Source: UBA1822 sp963615055 (GTDB lineage Bacteria; Bacillota; Negativicutes; Veillonellales; Dialisteraceae). Taken from it: 22,741 nt of DNA. Of the stretch, positions 14,574-22,741 are shown piece by piece; positions within the stretch are counted from its first letter, which is position 1, and the number at the start of each line of letters is the position of its first letter. The DNA is taken from positions 1 to 22,741 of the forward strand of contig CAVEFO010000032.1 of NCBI GenBank assembly GCA_963615055.1, given 5' to 3'. The position numbers and the translations under genes were made by a program. The notes under the pieces are model-generated. The model saw nothing but the letters and a program-made list of their open reading frames with translations. It ran no database searches and was not told where the DNA came from.

Positions 14574-15212
14574 TCAAATCGTCTCCTCTACCACGGAAAG
14601 CAACGCCTCCCGCCCTTTCCCATTCAAAGAAGAATACACAATCGGTGCGCGCTCCGTGGGAAATATTTTTTTGAGCGCCGCCGCATTTTTCATCGTATCG
14701 GACGAGCCGAGCTTATCCGCTTTCGTCCCAATGATCTGCACAGAGCGATGCATCGCTTGAATCCAGGAAAACGCTTCTTCATCAATTGCAAGCCCCGGAT
14801 GCCGCAAGTCTACCAAAAGACAAATCAGCCGAAGCGCGGGAGATTTCTTCAAATAATCCGCAATGAAATCCGACCACAAATCTTTGCTCTTCTGCGTCGC
14901 TTTCGCAAATCCGTACCCCGGCAAGTCGACGAGATACCAATCCTTCCGCATTTCTTCCCCATCTTCTTTTTTCTGCCGCGACTGAATGGCGAAATAATTG
15001 ATGGTGCGCGTTTTCCCAGGTTCCTTGCTGACGAGCGCCAGACGTCTCTTGCCGCAAAGAGAATTGATGAGCGACGATTTCCCCACATTGGAGCGCCCGA
15101 TGAAAGCAATCTCCGGCCGCTCTTCTTTCGGATATTGACTGCGATTCACCGCCGAGCACACATAGGCGGACGACACGATATGAAACGCGCCGAGATCTTT
15201 AATTTCTGCCAT
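14574..15212 (-). CDS. engB: Ribosome-biogenesis GTPase EngB/YsxC
   Basis: A 212-residue TrmE-Era-EngA-EngB-Septin-class GTPase needed for late 50S subunit assembly. Seen: G1 GRSNVGKS (39-46), a Thr-containing switch I around KTRTINYF, G3 DLPGYG, G4 TKAD, and a G5-like YSSLNG near the end. The length is usual. The ATG at 15212 is chosen from several in-frame ATGs because GGAGG lies 6 bases upstream. It overlaps the end of lon by 14 bases, so the two are co-transcribed and probably translationally coupled. The lon-engB order is common in Firmicutes. Confidence 0.95.
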   Translation of the reverse strand: MAEIKDLGAFHIVSSAYVCSAVNRSQYPKEERPEIAFIGRSNVGKSSLINSLCGKRRLALVSKEPGKTRTINYFAIQSRQKKEDGEEMRKDWYLVDLPGYGFAKATQKSKDLWSDFIADYLKKSPALRLICLLVDLRHPGLAIDEEAFSWIQAMHRSVQIIGTKADKLGSSDTMKNAAALKKIFPTERAPIVYSSLNGKGREALLSVVEETI

Positions 15213-17529
15213 CTCCATCCTCCAATACTTGTGCCAAGACATCATCCATATGCTTGACGGGAATGAAACGCACGGTATCGCGGACACTTTTCGGGATTTC
15301 TTCCAAATCGCGCACATTCTTGACCGGAATCAAAATATTTTCAATCCCCAGCTGCGCCGCTGCCAGCGATTTTTCTTTCAGCCCTCCGATGGGAAGGACT
15401 TCGCCCGACAAATTGATTTCGCCCGTCATGGCATAGTCCGACCGCACTTTCCGTCCCGTAAAAGCCGAAGCCATCGCCGTCGCCATCGTGATTCCCGCCG
15501 ACGGCCCGTCTTTCGGAATGGCGCCTTCTGGCAAATGAATGTGAATGTCCTCTTTTTCATAGAAATGATCGGAGAGCCCCAAGGTCTCCGCGCGGCTGCG
15601 GATGTACGTGTATGCCGCTTGCGCCGATTCTTTCATTACGTCGCCCAGCTGCCCCGTGAGCTCCAGTTTCCCGCTTCCCTTCAGCGCGACCGCTTCCACA
15701 TCCAGCACCTCGCCGCCGACAGCCGTCCACGCCAGACCATTCACGCGCCCCACGGCACTTTCGTGCAAATCAGCCGAGCGGATGAATTTATACGGCCCCA
15801 AATAGGCCTCCACCGTCTTGGCCGACAGTGCCGGCACGCCCTCTTCGCGCATGACGACCTGCCTGGCCGTTTTTCGGCAAAGATTCCCAATCGTGCGCTC
15901 CAGCTCGCGGACACCCGCCTCCCGCGTGTAATTCCGAATCAAAATTTGTAAAAGAGCTTTCGGGAAACGGAGTACATCGCCGGAAAGTCCATTCTTCTCC
16001 CGTTCACGCGGGACAAGATACCGGCGCGCAATCTCCAATTTCTCTTCCTCCGTATACCCCGAAAGAGAGATGAGCTCCATGCGATCCATGAGCGGCGCGG
16101 GGATCGTCTGCGCCGTATTGGCCGTGCAGATGAAAAACACCTGCGATAAATCAAACGGCATATCCATGTAATTGTCCGTGAACATCTTATTCTGCTCCGG
16201 ATCCAGCGCCTCCAAAAGCGCCGATGCGGGATCGCCGCGAAAATCGGCGCCCACCTTATCGATTTCATCGAGCAAAATGACAGGATTCATCGATTTAGCC
16301 TGCGACATCGCCGAAATGAAACGCCCCGGCATCGCGCCGACATACGTCCGACGATGTCCGCGAATCTCGGCTTCATCCGTGATACCGCCCAAAGAAATCC
16401 GCACAAATTGCCGCCCCATCGCCCGCGCAATGGACTTCGCCAGACTCGTCTTCCCGACACCGGGCGGCCCCACAAAACACAAAATATTTCCTTTGGCATT
16501 CGGCGCCAAAATTTTGACAGCCAAATACTCCAAAATCCGATCCTTGACCTTTTCCAGACCGAAATGATCCTCATCGAGCATCTTCTTTGCGCGATGCAAA
16601 TCCAGATTGTCCTCCGTCTCCTCATTCCACGGCAAATCGAGAATCCAATCCAAATACGTCCGAATCACATTGGCCTCGGCGATCCCCGGCCCCATCGCAT
16701 CCAGGCGGGACACCTCTTTGGCCGCCTTCTCAAAAATTTCCTGCGGCAGCCCGGCCTTTTCCAACTTCTCGCGATACTCCTCGATTTCTTCCTCCGTGTC
16801 ATCTTCCCCGAGCTCTTCACGAATGGAATGCATTTTGGAACGCAGGAAATATTTCCGCTGCTCCTCGGACATATGTTTTCGCGCCTCTCCGTCCAGCTTC
16901 GTCTCGATTTCCGTGATTTCGACCGCCATATCCGTCAACGTCTTCACGCGATCCAGCCGCTTTGGAATGTCAAACATTTCCAAAATACGCTGCCGTTCCG
17001 TCGGTGAAAACGGAAGCTGCGCGGCGACAAAATCCGCTACCTGTCCGGCATCTTCGATGGCACGGAGCTGCGCCGCCGCTTCTTCCGGAATCATTTTCTT
17101 CGCCGATTCCATCCATTTGAAATACTGATCCAAAATCGCGCGACGATACGCCTCGGCCTGCACCCCATCCCCGCAAGTCTCGGCCACTTTGGAAACAGAC
17201 GCCCACAGCATCCCCTCGCGCTTTTCCACCGACCGGATTTCGGCGCGGGACACCCCCTCCGCCAAGACACGAATGTGCCCGCCCGGCAGCGGCGACAATT
17301 TCGACAATTTGAGCACCGTCCCGACCGTATACAGCTCCTCCGCGCCGGGATGCTCCGTTTCCGGATCCTTTTGCAAAACCGACACAAAGAAACCATCCCC
17401 GTCCGACGCCCGCCGCACCGCCGCCACCGATTCCGCGCGGCCAATCTCAAAATTCACATTCATCTGCGGGTAAACCACGACATCCCGCATCGCTACCAGC
17501 GGCAACATCAAAATTTCCTGCTCTTCCAT
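15199..17529 (-). CDS. lon: ATP-dependent protease La (Lon)
   Basis: A 776-residue LonA-type protease with the full domain series: an N-terminal substrate-recognition (LAN) domain (about 10-200), a helical region, an AAA+ module with Walker A GPPGVGKT (354-361) and Walker B ILLDEIDK, and a C-terminal protease domain. The catalytic Ser is Ser677 in KDGPSAG, and the catalytic Lys lies in GGLKEK (Lys720 by spacing). It degrades misfolded and regulatory proteins in the cytoplasm using ATP. The ATG at 17529 has GGAGG 8 bases upstream; the frame opens earlier only with a TTG. It is first of a three-gene unit with engB and the small exported protein. No CIRCE or CtsR box is seen upstream, so heat-shock control is not evident. 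Confidence 0.97.
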   Translation of the reverse strand: MEEQEILMLPLVAMRDVVVYPQMNVNFEIGRAESVAAVRRASDGDGFFVSVLQKDPETEHPGAEELYTVGTVLKLSKLSPLPGGHIRVLAEGVSRAEIRSVEKREGMLWASVSKVAETCGDGVQAEAYRRAILDQYFKWMESAKKMIPEEAAAQLRAIEDAGQVADFVAAQLPFSPTERQRILEMFDIPKRLDRVKTLTDMAVEITEIETKLDGEARKHMSEEQRKYFLRSKMHSIREELGEDDTEEEIEEYREKLEKAGLPQEIFEKAAKEVSRLDAMGPGIAEANVIRTYLDWILDLPWNEETEDNLDLHRAKKMLDEDHFGLEKVKDRILEYLAVKILAPNAKGNILCFVGPPGVGKTSLAKSIARAMGRQFVRISLGGITDEAEIRGHRRTYVGAMPGRFISAMSQAKSMNPVILLDEIDKVGADFRGDPASALLEALDPEQNKMFTDNYMDMPFDLSQVFFICTANTAQTIPAPLMDRMELISLSGYTEEEKLEIARRYLVPREREKNGLSGDVLRFPKALLQILIRNYTREAGVRELERTIGNLCRKTARQVVMREEGVPALSAKTVEAYLGPYKFIRSADLHESAVGRVNGLAWTAVGGEVLDVEAVALKGSGKLELTGQLGDVMKESAQAAYTYIRSRAETLGLSDHFYEKEDIHIHLPEGAIPKDGPSAGITMATAMASAFTGRKVRSDYAMTGEINLSGEVLPIGGLKEKSLAAAQLGIENILIPVKNVRDLEEIPKSVRDTVRFIPVKHMDDVLAQVLEDGDGRN

Positions 17530-17595
17530 CTCTATATCCTCCAAAAATTTCCCACTATCCGAAATTTTTCAAAACGACTGACAAAAATTCGATTT

Positions 17596-17604
17596 ATTAT
17601 ATCA
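17596..17604 (-). promoter_or_regulatory. Extended -10 of the lon operon
   Basis: The - strand reads TGATATAAT, 66 bases before the lon start; the -35 is weak. A hairpin with A/T-rich arms (about 17560-17592) lies in the leader. The adjoining 17605-17777 contains no gene I can support. Confidence 0.6.
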
Positions 17605-17777
17605 TACATTCCGCCGAAAACGCCGATTCCCCATCCGTTTCCATCACTCTCAAGACCACGGGAAATATCGCCCCCATCAGCCGCAAGCCATTTTGTCCCG
17701 ACCTACATAAAGCGCGGGAGCCGCAAAAAGAATGCCAAAAGCAAGCGACACCTCCTCCGCACTTTCCCTTTGCAAAC

Positions 17778-17799
17778 AAAAAAGCGACCGCTCGGCCGC
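17778..17799 (-). terminator. Terminator of the RhuM-family gene
   Basis: GCGACC (17784-17789), loop GCTC, GGCCGC (17794-17799): a 6-bp stem with one wobble, followed on the - strand by six Ts. It lies 20 bases after the stop. Confidence 0.7.
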
Positions 17800-17818
17800 C
17801 CTCTCATTATTTCCGAAA

Positions 17819-18871
17819 TCATCCCTCGTCCCGCCGATTAAGCGTTTCCTCCAAGAGCAAGAAACGGTCAAAATCACTCTCGTACAAGCGATCCTGCAAG
17901 ATTCTGTATTTCTCATATTCCGTCTCCGCGTGAAGCTTCGCCTCTTCAGCGCTGACCTTTCCGGGACCCGTCAAAATTTCATTTCCGTTAAATTCCAGGA
18001 AACCGTCCAGCCGCTTCGCCCAATCCTCCATACTCATCGGAATCTTCCGCTTCGCCTGCAGCTCCGCATAATCCAGATAGAGCGATACGATTCGCTCCAT
18101 ATAATCCATTTCCTCTTCATTCAAATAATTCTTAGCTATCGTCACATCCGCCTTCAAAATTTTCCCATCCGGCGCATTCTCCCACGTCGTAAGACCCATA
18201 TGCTCCTTCGTCGCATCCGCACGCTCCGCAATCAATTCAGCCGCCGTGTGGCGATGGACGGCGAAATGCATCTTATTTTGCACCGTCCGGAAAAACAGGC
18301 GCGTCGTCGCCGCGTCTTTGTCATAATCAAAAGCCGTCGCATACAAATCCGTAATTTTTTGATAAAACTTTCGCTCCGACAGACGGATCTCACGGACGAG
18401 CTGCAATTGCCGCTCGAAATACGCATCCGTGAACATATGCCCCTTTTTTAAGCGCTCCACATCCATCGTCCAGCCCTGAATCGTATGATCCTTGACGATT
18501 TGTCCCGCCCATTTACGAAACTGCACGGCTCTGGGATTATTGACCTTGAAACCCACCGCAATGATGAGCTGCAAATTATAATGAACGACCTCCCGACGAA
18601 CCCGGCGTTCTCCCTCCATTTGAACTATTTGAAATTTTCGAATAGTTGCTTCCTCCGTCAATTCGCCGTCATCATAGATTTTTTTGACGTGCGCATTGAT
18701 AGTAGGCAATCCGACATCATACAGCGCCGCCATCATCTTTTGCGTCAGCCAAATATTCTCATCCTCATACCGCAGGGCAAAACGAGCGTCACTCCCGCCG
18801 GACGCCGCCGCAAACGTCAAATATTCCGCCGCCGAACTGTGAATCGGTGCACGCCCCCGCTTTTCCGCCAT
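17819..18871 (-). CDS. RhuM-family protein
   Basis: A 350-residue protein of the RhuM family, named after a gene of Salmonella pathogenicity island 3. Seen: the N-terminal block with ENIWLTQKMMAALYDVGLPTINAHVKKI, which looks like a winged-helix/DNA-binding segment, then a conserved core (YNLQLIIAVGFKVNNPRAVQFRKWA and GWTMDVERLKKG), and a mainly helical C-terminal half. The length matches the family. There is no signal peptide or membrane segment, so it is probably a cytoplasmic, DNA-associated protein. The biochemical function of the family is not established; members are often carried on genomic islands. It stands alone with its own promoter and terminator, directly beside a large repeat element, which suggests acquisition by transfer. 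GAGG lies 5 bases before the ATG. Confidence 0.85.
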   Translation of the reverse strand: MAEKRGRAPIHSSAAEYLTFAAASGGSDARFALRYEDENIWLTQKMMAALYDVGLPTINAHVKKIYDDGELTEEATIRKFQIVQMEGERRVRREVVHYNLQLIIAVGFKVNNPRAVQFRKWAGQIVKDHTIQGWTMDVERLKKGHMFTDAYFERQLQLVREIRLSERKFYQKITDLYATAFDYDKDAATTRLFFRTVQNKMHFAVHRHTAAELIAERADATKEHMGLTTWENAPDGKILKADVTIAKNYLNEEEMDYMERIVSLYLDYAELQAKRKIPMSMEDWAKRLDGFLEFNGNEILTGPGKVSAEEAKLHAETEYEKYRILQDRLYESDFDRFLLLEETLNRRDEG

Positions 18872-18935
18872 AAGAGCCTCGCTTTCCCTCCAAAACTTGG
18901 CCTTTCCCTGTCATTCGTCATCAAAAATTTCCTCT

Positions 18936-18944
18936 ATTATAACA
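18936..18944 (-). promoter_or_regulatory. Extended -10 of the RhuM-family gene
   Basis: The - strand reads TGTTATAAT, a perfect extended -10, about 65 bases before the start. Its upstream edge coincides with the start of repeat-related sequence, so the -35 region is within or beside the repeat. Confidence 0.55.
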
Positions 18945-18972
18945 CGCTTCATCTTTGCTTTTCTTTTTGCGG

Positions 18973-19685
18973 CAGGCGCAAGATAGTTGTTAGCTGTCAG
19001 CTGTTAGCTATTAGAAGCAAAACTTTTTCGCCTTTCGCTTTTGCGGCAATGTTGCTGAATGTTTTTGAAAAACAGAAATGAGGGGCCAACCGTATTTTTC
19101 ATTTGCTTTGTGTGGCATTTGCGCTGAAAACTTTCTGCTGATAGAGGTGAGAAGCCACGCTTCATCTTTGCTTTTCTTTTTGCGGCAGACGCAAGATAGT
19201 TGTTAGTTGTTAGCTATTAGAAAAAAGCGGTGCGCGCTTCGCGCGATATAAAATGCCGCCGAAGGCGGCCACAAGTCAAGCCCTCTTTTGAAAGAGGGTG
19301 GCCCGGAGGGCCGGGAGATAGACGGCACTATGTCAAAGAAAAAGCTTTTCATCAAAAGCGGCCACAAGTCAGGCCCTCTTTTGAAGGTGACCTTCCGGTG
19401 GACGGTTGCCTGTGTCACGAAGCGACGGAATGTAGAATACCTCGAAAAGGCATAAACGCAGCACTATCCTGCATTAGAATGATTTTTCGACCCAATCCGA
19501 TTCTTTGCTCTCGCAAGAAATTATGGGCCTGCGGCCCATTCTATCTTCCGCCCCTGCGGGGCACCTTCTTTCAAAAGAAGGCTAAAGCGGAGGCGGCCGT
19601 CGGCCGCATTTATGAAATTGTCGCCGGCTGACACCACTTAAAGCTAACAACTAACAACTAATAACTAGCAACTATCTTGCGCCTG
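18973..19685. repeat. 713-bp hairpin-rich element with 17-bp inverted ends
   Basis: CAGGCGCAAGATAGTTG (18973-18989) and its exact reverse complement (19669-19685) bound a stretch with no supported gene. Inside: GTTAGCT-type heptads (18989-19014), a unit of the 75-bp repeat family (about 19079-19150), and a second copy of the end (from 19182). From 19232 comes a series of short perfect hairpins, mostly with three-base loops: 19232-19244, 19255-19269, 19281-19298, 19300-19312, 19523-19539, 19550-19562, 19564-19581, 19593-19607. A 28-base segment is repeated with one change at 19265-19292 and 19358-19385. No clear target duplication was found. It could be a non-autonomous mobile element or a composite of several intergenic repeats. 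Confidence 0.7.
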
Positions 19686-19714
19686 ACAATAAAAGCCAAG
19701 CACGCAGCCCACAC

Positions 19715-19755
19715 AAAAAACGCCGCAAGAGGAAACAAAACCTCCGCGGCGTTTT
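19715..19755 (-). terminator. Terminator of the autotransporter gene
   Basis: AAAACGCCGCAAGAGG (19717-19732) pairs with CCTCCGCGGCGTTTT (19741-19755), with a small bulge and an 8-base loop. A run of six Ts follows on the - strand. It lies 36 bases after the stop. Confidence 0.9.
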
Positions 19756-19790
19756 CATTTCAATCATCCGATTTTCATTTCAGCAATCCG

Positions 19791-22220
19791 TCAGAACCGA
19801 TATCCCACCTGCAGATACCATTCATTCGCGCGGCTGTTGCTGCCTTTTTGATAGCGATAGCCGCCGCCCAGACTCCACGCCGGGCTCTCGGCTTCGATCC
19901 CCAAGCGTGCCAAGAACGAATTTTCCGCGACGTCGATCCTGTAGCTGTTGGCAGCAGTGTTATAATGCATCGTTTCATTCGTATCTTTCCCGCCGAGAAT
20001 GAAACGATAGCCGAGCTCGGCGACCGGGGAGACCGTCCAGGCTCCGTTCTTCGACTCATGACGGAAAATGGCACCGACCGGCAAGCTCCAAATATTGACC
20101 GTGTTCGTCTCATGCTTCACGTTGAAACTGTCGGTGAAGTCACCCGTGTGGACGCGATAGTAGCGAAGGCCCGCATACGGGGTGACCTTCCCGGTGCCGC
20201 ACGCGAAATCCTTTTCCGCGCGAATCCCGGCGAAGAACGCATTTCCGCCCACATCGCCTTTGACCGTCATCCCCAGCTGCGTCCGCTCCAGATCGTAGTC
20301 ACCCTTGATGTAGCCGATATCGGCCTTGTAGGAAACGCCGCCCGCTTGGAAATGATGGTAGACGTCAAGCCCGTAGTATTTCGTATCCGCTTTGCCGGAA
20401 ACGCCGTCCTTTCCCGTGTGGCTGCCGTCCGCATACATGAAAGCGAGCCCGGTGCGCGCATTTTCTCTCGTCCGGAAATCACCGCCGAGCAAAATGCCGT
20501 TGTATTTCATATCATACTTCGCCTTGCGCCCGACGGCGGAAAAACCGTCGACATTCCGATCCCGATGCACATACGTCGCCCAGATGCCGCGCTCCTTCCC
20601 GGCATGATCCGCGATAAGCCCGCTCATATCCTCCGCGAAACTGTACGTCCCATGCGTCACGCCAAGCATCCCGGCCATCGATACCTTATGCTCGACCGCA
20701 TTGAGCCCCTCAGCATCCGTCATCCCGGCTCCAAACGCTTTATCGATGAAATCCGTAAACGCGCCCGACGCGGAATCCGCCGCCGTCAAAACATCCGGAA
20801 TTGCCGAATCTTTGGCTATTTCCGAAATATTGGAAGCAAATGTCCATTCACCCGTTTCATTTTTTGTCCCCTTGACACGACGGCTCGTACCATACACCTT
20901 AGCAAAATCATTTTCTTTCGCTGGGTCTCTCTGCCTGACGGCAGCAGAAATGTCATAAGCCGTACCGTCTTTCTTCGCATTGGACACATACAGCGTCCCC
21001 TTACTGACATCCGCCGTACTGTTCCCATCCGCTTCGATAATCGTCTTCAGTGCGTTATTCTCATCAACCTCCGCATGAATGGCTGCGCCATCGGCCATAG
21101 AAAAGGTACCGCCATTCTGAACGGAAATCTTCGCACCCTCGCCAAATACATTTTCCTCGCCCTGCATCTCATAGGAGGCGCCACGATAAATGCTAAGCTC
21201 ACCGCTCTGCAAAGACAATTTTTTCGTAGTCATTTTTATGCTGCTCGGATCTGACTCATCTGACTCAGATCCCAATTGAAATGAAGTCGGACTTAATATC
21301 GCTTCCTCGACAGTCAGCGTACCATCTCCTTCGATTCTCGTAACCCCACCATCTGAAACCAATGTTCCGACCTGCATCGTCCCTTGGTTTTCAAGTGAAA
21401 TCAAACTTTCATTTCTAGTTGTCAGCTTTTGCGCCGTCAAGGAGGGCGATCCAAAGTCAACATTATAAGCATTATAATAAATGGTCTTTAAATTACTGCC
21501 ATCTAATGTCATCTCTCCCTTTACAGTAAGAGTCGGACCCCCATATATATTAAGATAGCTGTCCTTTACCGTCAAATTTTGCACCGTCAGCGATGCGGCG
21601 TTCTTTGCTGAAATCATGTGCAAAGTACTACCCTCGTCCACTTCCATAGTCTCGGTTACATTCGCTGTAGCTCCGGTAATAAAACTCAATTGGGACGCTC
21701 CGGACAATGTGACGTTGCCCGCCGTAAACGAGCTATCGCCAACCAACCCTTTCCCTCTTCCCTCCAATTTCACCGTATCTGCCCGGAATGTATGATTAGT
21801 CTTCATGTAGAATGTATAATCATCACCTATATCGGTGTCGTGTGTTCCATATCCCCACAATATTTTCACGAAAGTCGTCCCTTGGTCGAACACTATACGC
21901 GCAAAACTCCCGTCCGGTTTCGGAACCCCCTCTACCAATTCCGGCCCCACATACAAGCTGTCCCCGGAGATATCACCATTTACAAAACGGATAGCACTCG
22001 CACTACCCATCACATAGACATCGCCCGTCACCTTTACATTTTCAGCGTACAACTTCGAGCCATTTTTCACGCAGAGTGTCTTTATTTCTTGATTGTAAAT
22101 ATCTTTCTGCTTACCATCGTCCAACGTATAATCCTCCGCCGCCTGCAAGGATCCCACGCCCGCCATACCCAGCACCAAAGAAGCCACCGCGACCCGTGCC
22201 AACCACATTTGTTTCTTCAT
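19791..22220 (-). CDS. Autotransporter (type Va) surface protein
   Basis: An 809-residue secreted protein. Residues 1-28 form a signal peptide (cleavage near LQAA). About 29-490 is a passenger with repeated beta-strand rungs such as LTVKGEMTLDGSNLK and LTVEEAILSP, typical of a right-handed beta-helix. A helical linker follows, and from about residue 545 a C-terminal 12-strand-type autotransporter barrel (WATYVHRDRN..., PYAGLRYYR, ...YLQVGYRF). The final residue is Phe, as in BAM-inserted outer-membrane proteins. It places the passenger on the cell surface; adhesion or autoaggregation is a usual role but unproven here. The start at 22220 has GAGG 6 bases upstream; an in-frame ATG at 22283 would spoil the signal peptide. 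The passenger DNA is visibly more AT-rich than the barrel DNA. Confidence 0.92.
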   Translation of the reverse strand: MKKQMWLARVAVASLVLGMAGVGSLQAAEDYTLDDGKQKDIYNQEIKTLCVKNGSKLYAENVKVTGDVYVMGSASAIRFVNGDISGDSLYVGPELVEGVPKPDGSFARIVFDQGTTFVKILWGYGTHDTDIGDDYTFYMKTNHTFRADTVKLEGRGKGLVGDSSFTAGNVTLSGASQLSFITGATANVTETMEVDEGSTLHMISAKNAASLTVQNLTVKDSYLNIYGGPTLTVKGEMTLDGSNLKTIYYNAYNVDFGSPSLTAQKLTTRNESLISLENQGTMQVGTLVSDGGVTRIEGDGTLTVEEAILSPTSFQLGSESDESDPSSIKMTTKKLSLQSGELSIYRGASYEMQGEENVFGEGAKISVQNGGTFSMADGAAIHAEVDENNALKTIIEADGNSTADVSKGTLYVSNAKKDGTAYDISAAVRQRDPAKENDFAKVYGTSRRVKGTKNETGEWTFASNISEIAKDSAIPDVLTAADSASGAFTDFIDKAFGAGMTDAEGLNAVEHKVSMAGMLGVTHGTYSFAEDMSGLIADHAGKERGIWATYVHRDRNVDGFSAVGRKAKYDMKYNGILLGGDFRTRENARTGLAFMYADGSHTGKDGVSGKADTKYYGLDVYHHFQAGGVSYKADIGYIKGDYDLERTQLGMTVKGDVGGNAFFAGIRAEKDFACGTGKVTPYAGLRYYRVHTGDFTDSFNVKHETNTVNIWSLPVGAIFRHESKNGAWTVSPVAELGYRFILGGKDTNETMHYNTAANSYRIDVAENSFLARLGIEAESPAWSLGGGYRYQKGSNSRANEWYLQVGYRF

Positions 22221-22295
22221 GTCCCGCCTCTCTTTCCGCGCCCCGTCGGCGCTAAAAAATAAATCCCCAAATCCGGCAAGCATTCTCGAAAATCG

Positions 22296-22303
22296 CCCCC
22301 CCC
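22296..22303 (-). promoter_or_regulatory. G8 homopolymer in the autotransporter leader
   Basis: Eight consecutive Gs on the - strand lie in the transcribed leader, 75 bases before the chosen start and 12 bases before an in-frame upstream ATG (22283). Tracts like this can change length by slippage and switch surface-protein expression. Only one length is visible here. Confidence 0.5.
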
Positions 22304-22304
22304 T

Positions 22305-22325
22305 CTATGATAAATTTGTTCTCAT
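22305..22325 (-). other. Six-codon leader ORF upstream of the autotransporter
   Basis: ATG AGA ACA AAT TTA TCA TAG, preceded by GGAG 9 bases upstream, ends two bases before the G8 tract. It is a complete tiny reading frame with a usable ribosome binding site and could influence translation downstream. It may be chance. Confidence 0.35.
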
Positions 22326-22364
22326 TGTTTGACTCTCCAAATTTTCTTCATTATCTCTTCGTAT

Positions 22365-22393
22365 AAAGTATCAAGAAATAAAAGTCATGTCAA
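22365..22393 (-). promoter_or_regulatory. Promoter of the autotransporter gene
   Basis: On the - strand: a perfect TTGACA (22393-22388), a 17-base spacer, then TACTTT (22370-22365), which keeps the three most important -10 bases. The leader would be about 138 bases. Confidence 0.55.
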
Positions 22394-22447
22394 GAGGGAA
22401 AGTGCGAAAATGAGGGGCCAAGCTTAATATATGATTTGCTTTTTGCA

Positions 22448-22741
22448 GCAGGCGCAAGATGGTTGTTAGTTGTTAGCTGTTAGCTATTAGGAAAAAGCGG
22501 AAGCAAAACTTTTTCGGCTTTCGCTTTTGCGGCAATATTGCTGTATGTTTTTGAAAAATAGAAATGAGGAGCCAAGCTTCGTCTTTGCTTTGCTTTTTGC
22601 GGCAGGCGCAAAATAATTATTAGTTGTCAGCTGTTAGCTATAAAAAAGCGGTGTGCGCTTCGCGCGATATAAAATGCCGCCGAAGACGGCCACCAGTCAG
22701 CCCACTTCGCGACAATTTTTTATAACAAAAGGGCTGTGGGA
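22448..22741. repeat. Second copy of the hairpin-rich element, cut by window end
   Basis: From GCAGGCGCAAGAT (22448) to 22699 this runs parallel to 18972-19278 in the same orientation with few differences: the same end sequence, heptads, second inner end copy (about 22592), and the GCGCGATATAAAATGCCGCC segment. It lacks the ~60-base 75-bp-family unit present in the first copy. The far inverted end would lie outside the window. 22326-22447 carries only the promoter and repeat-like sequence (TGAGGGGCCAAGC). Confidence 0.7.

Noticed and set aside
19677..21254. + strand frame of 525 codons opposite the autotransporter barrel
   Set aside because: Shadow of the barrel coding strand; it starts in repeat DNA without a ribosome binding site.
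22697..22741. Possible terminator arm at the window end (CAGCCC and GGGCTGTGGGA)
   Set aside because: The hairpin partner and any T-run would lie outside the window, so it cannot be judged.

Overview
The window reads as chromosomal DNA of a propionate-forming diderm Firmicute, most likely class Negativicutes (Veillonella/Selenomonas/Dialister-like). This is inferred from three things seen together. There is a complete run of methylmalonyl-CoA pathway genes next to a biotin-dependent decarboxylase. There are outer-membrane-type proteins: an autotransporter ending in Phe, and a small exported protein resembling the SLH region of OmpM porins. Ribosome binding sites are strong and Firmicute-like, with a lon-engB gene pair. 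No rRNA or tRNA gene was seen, so the genus cannot be fixed from the window.

Layout. 1-3084: a von Willebrand A (vWA) protein gene (+) faces a macro-domain/HTH fusion gene (-) across a shared terminator. They are followed by a block of ~75-bp tandem repeats and a small acidic unknown protein (+). 3085-3480: non-coding, carrying a 161-bp MITE-like element with perfect terminal inverted repeats. 3500-11281 (-): an eight-gene propionate operon, transcribed in the order CoA transferase, mutase large subunit, B12 subunit, meaB, epimerase, decarboxylase alpha subunit, small membrane subunit, biotin carrier. It ends in a strong terminator. 11653-14572 (-): an O-antigen-ligase-type membrane protein, an orphan MetQ-type lipoprotein, and the small OmpM-like protein. 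The last is the third gene of the lon-engB operon (14057-17529). 17819-18871 (-): a RhuM-family gene. 18973-19685: a hairpin-rich non-coding element bounded by 17-bp inverted repeats. 19791-22220 (-): an autotransporter with a G8 tract and a tiny upstream ORF in its leader. 22448-22741: a second copy of the hairpin-rich element, cut by the window end.

How the genes work together. The operon moves CoA between propionyl-CoA and succinate, isomerises succinyl-CoA to (R)-methylmalonyl-CoA with B12, epimerises it to (S), and decarboxylates it through a biotin carrier. MeaB protects or loads the mutase. The membrane beta subunit (mmdB) that normally couples decarboxylation to Na+ export is not in the operon or the window. 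The envelope genes and the repeat elements form the more variable part of the region.

The least explained items are the interspersed hairpin elements around the autotransporter, the possible phase-variable tract in its leader, the missing mmdB, and the miniature OmpM-like protein.
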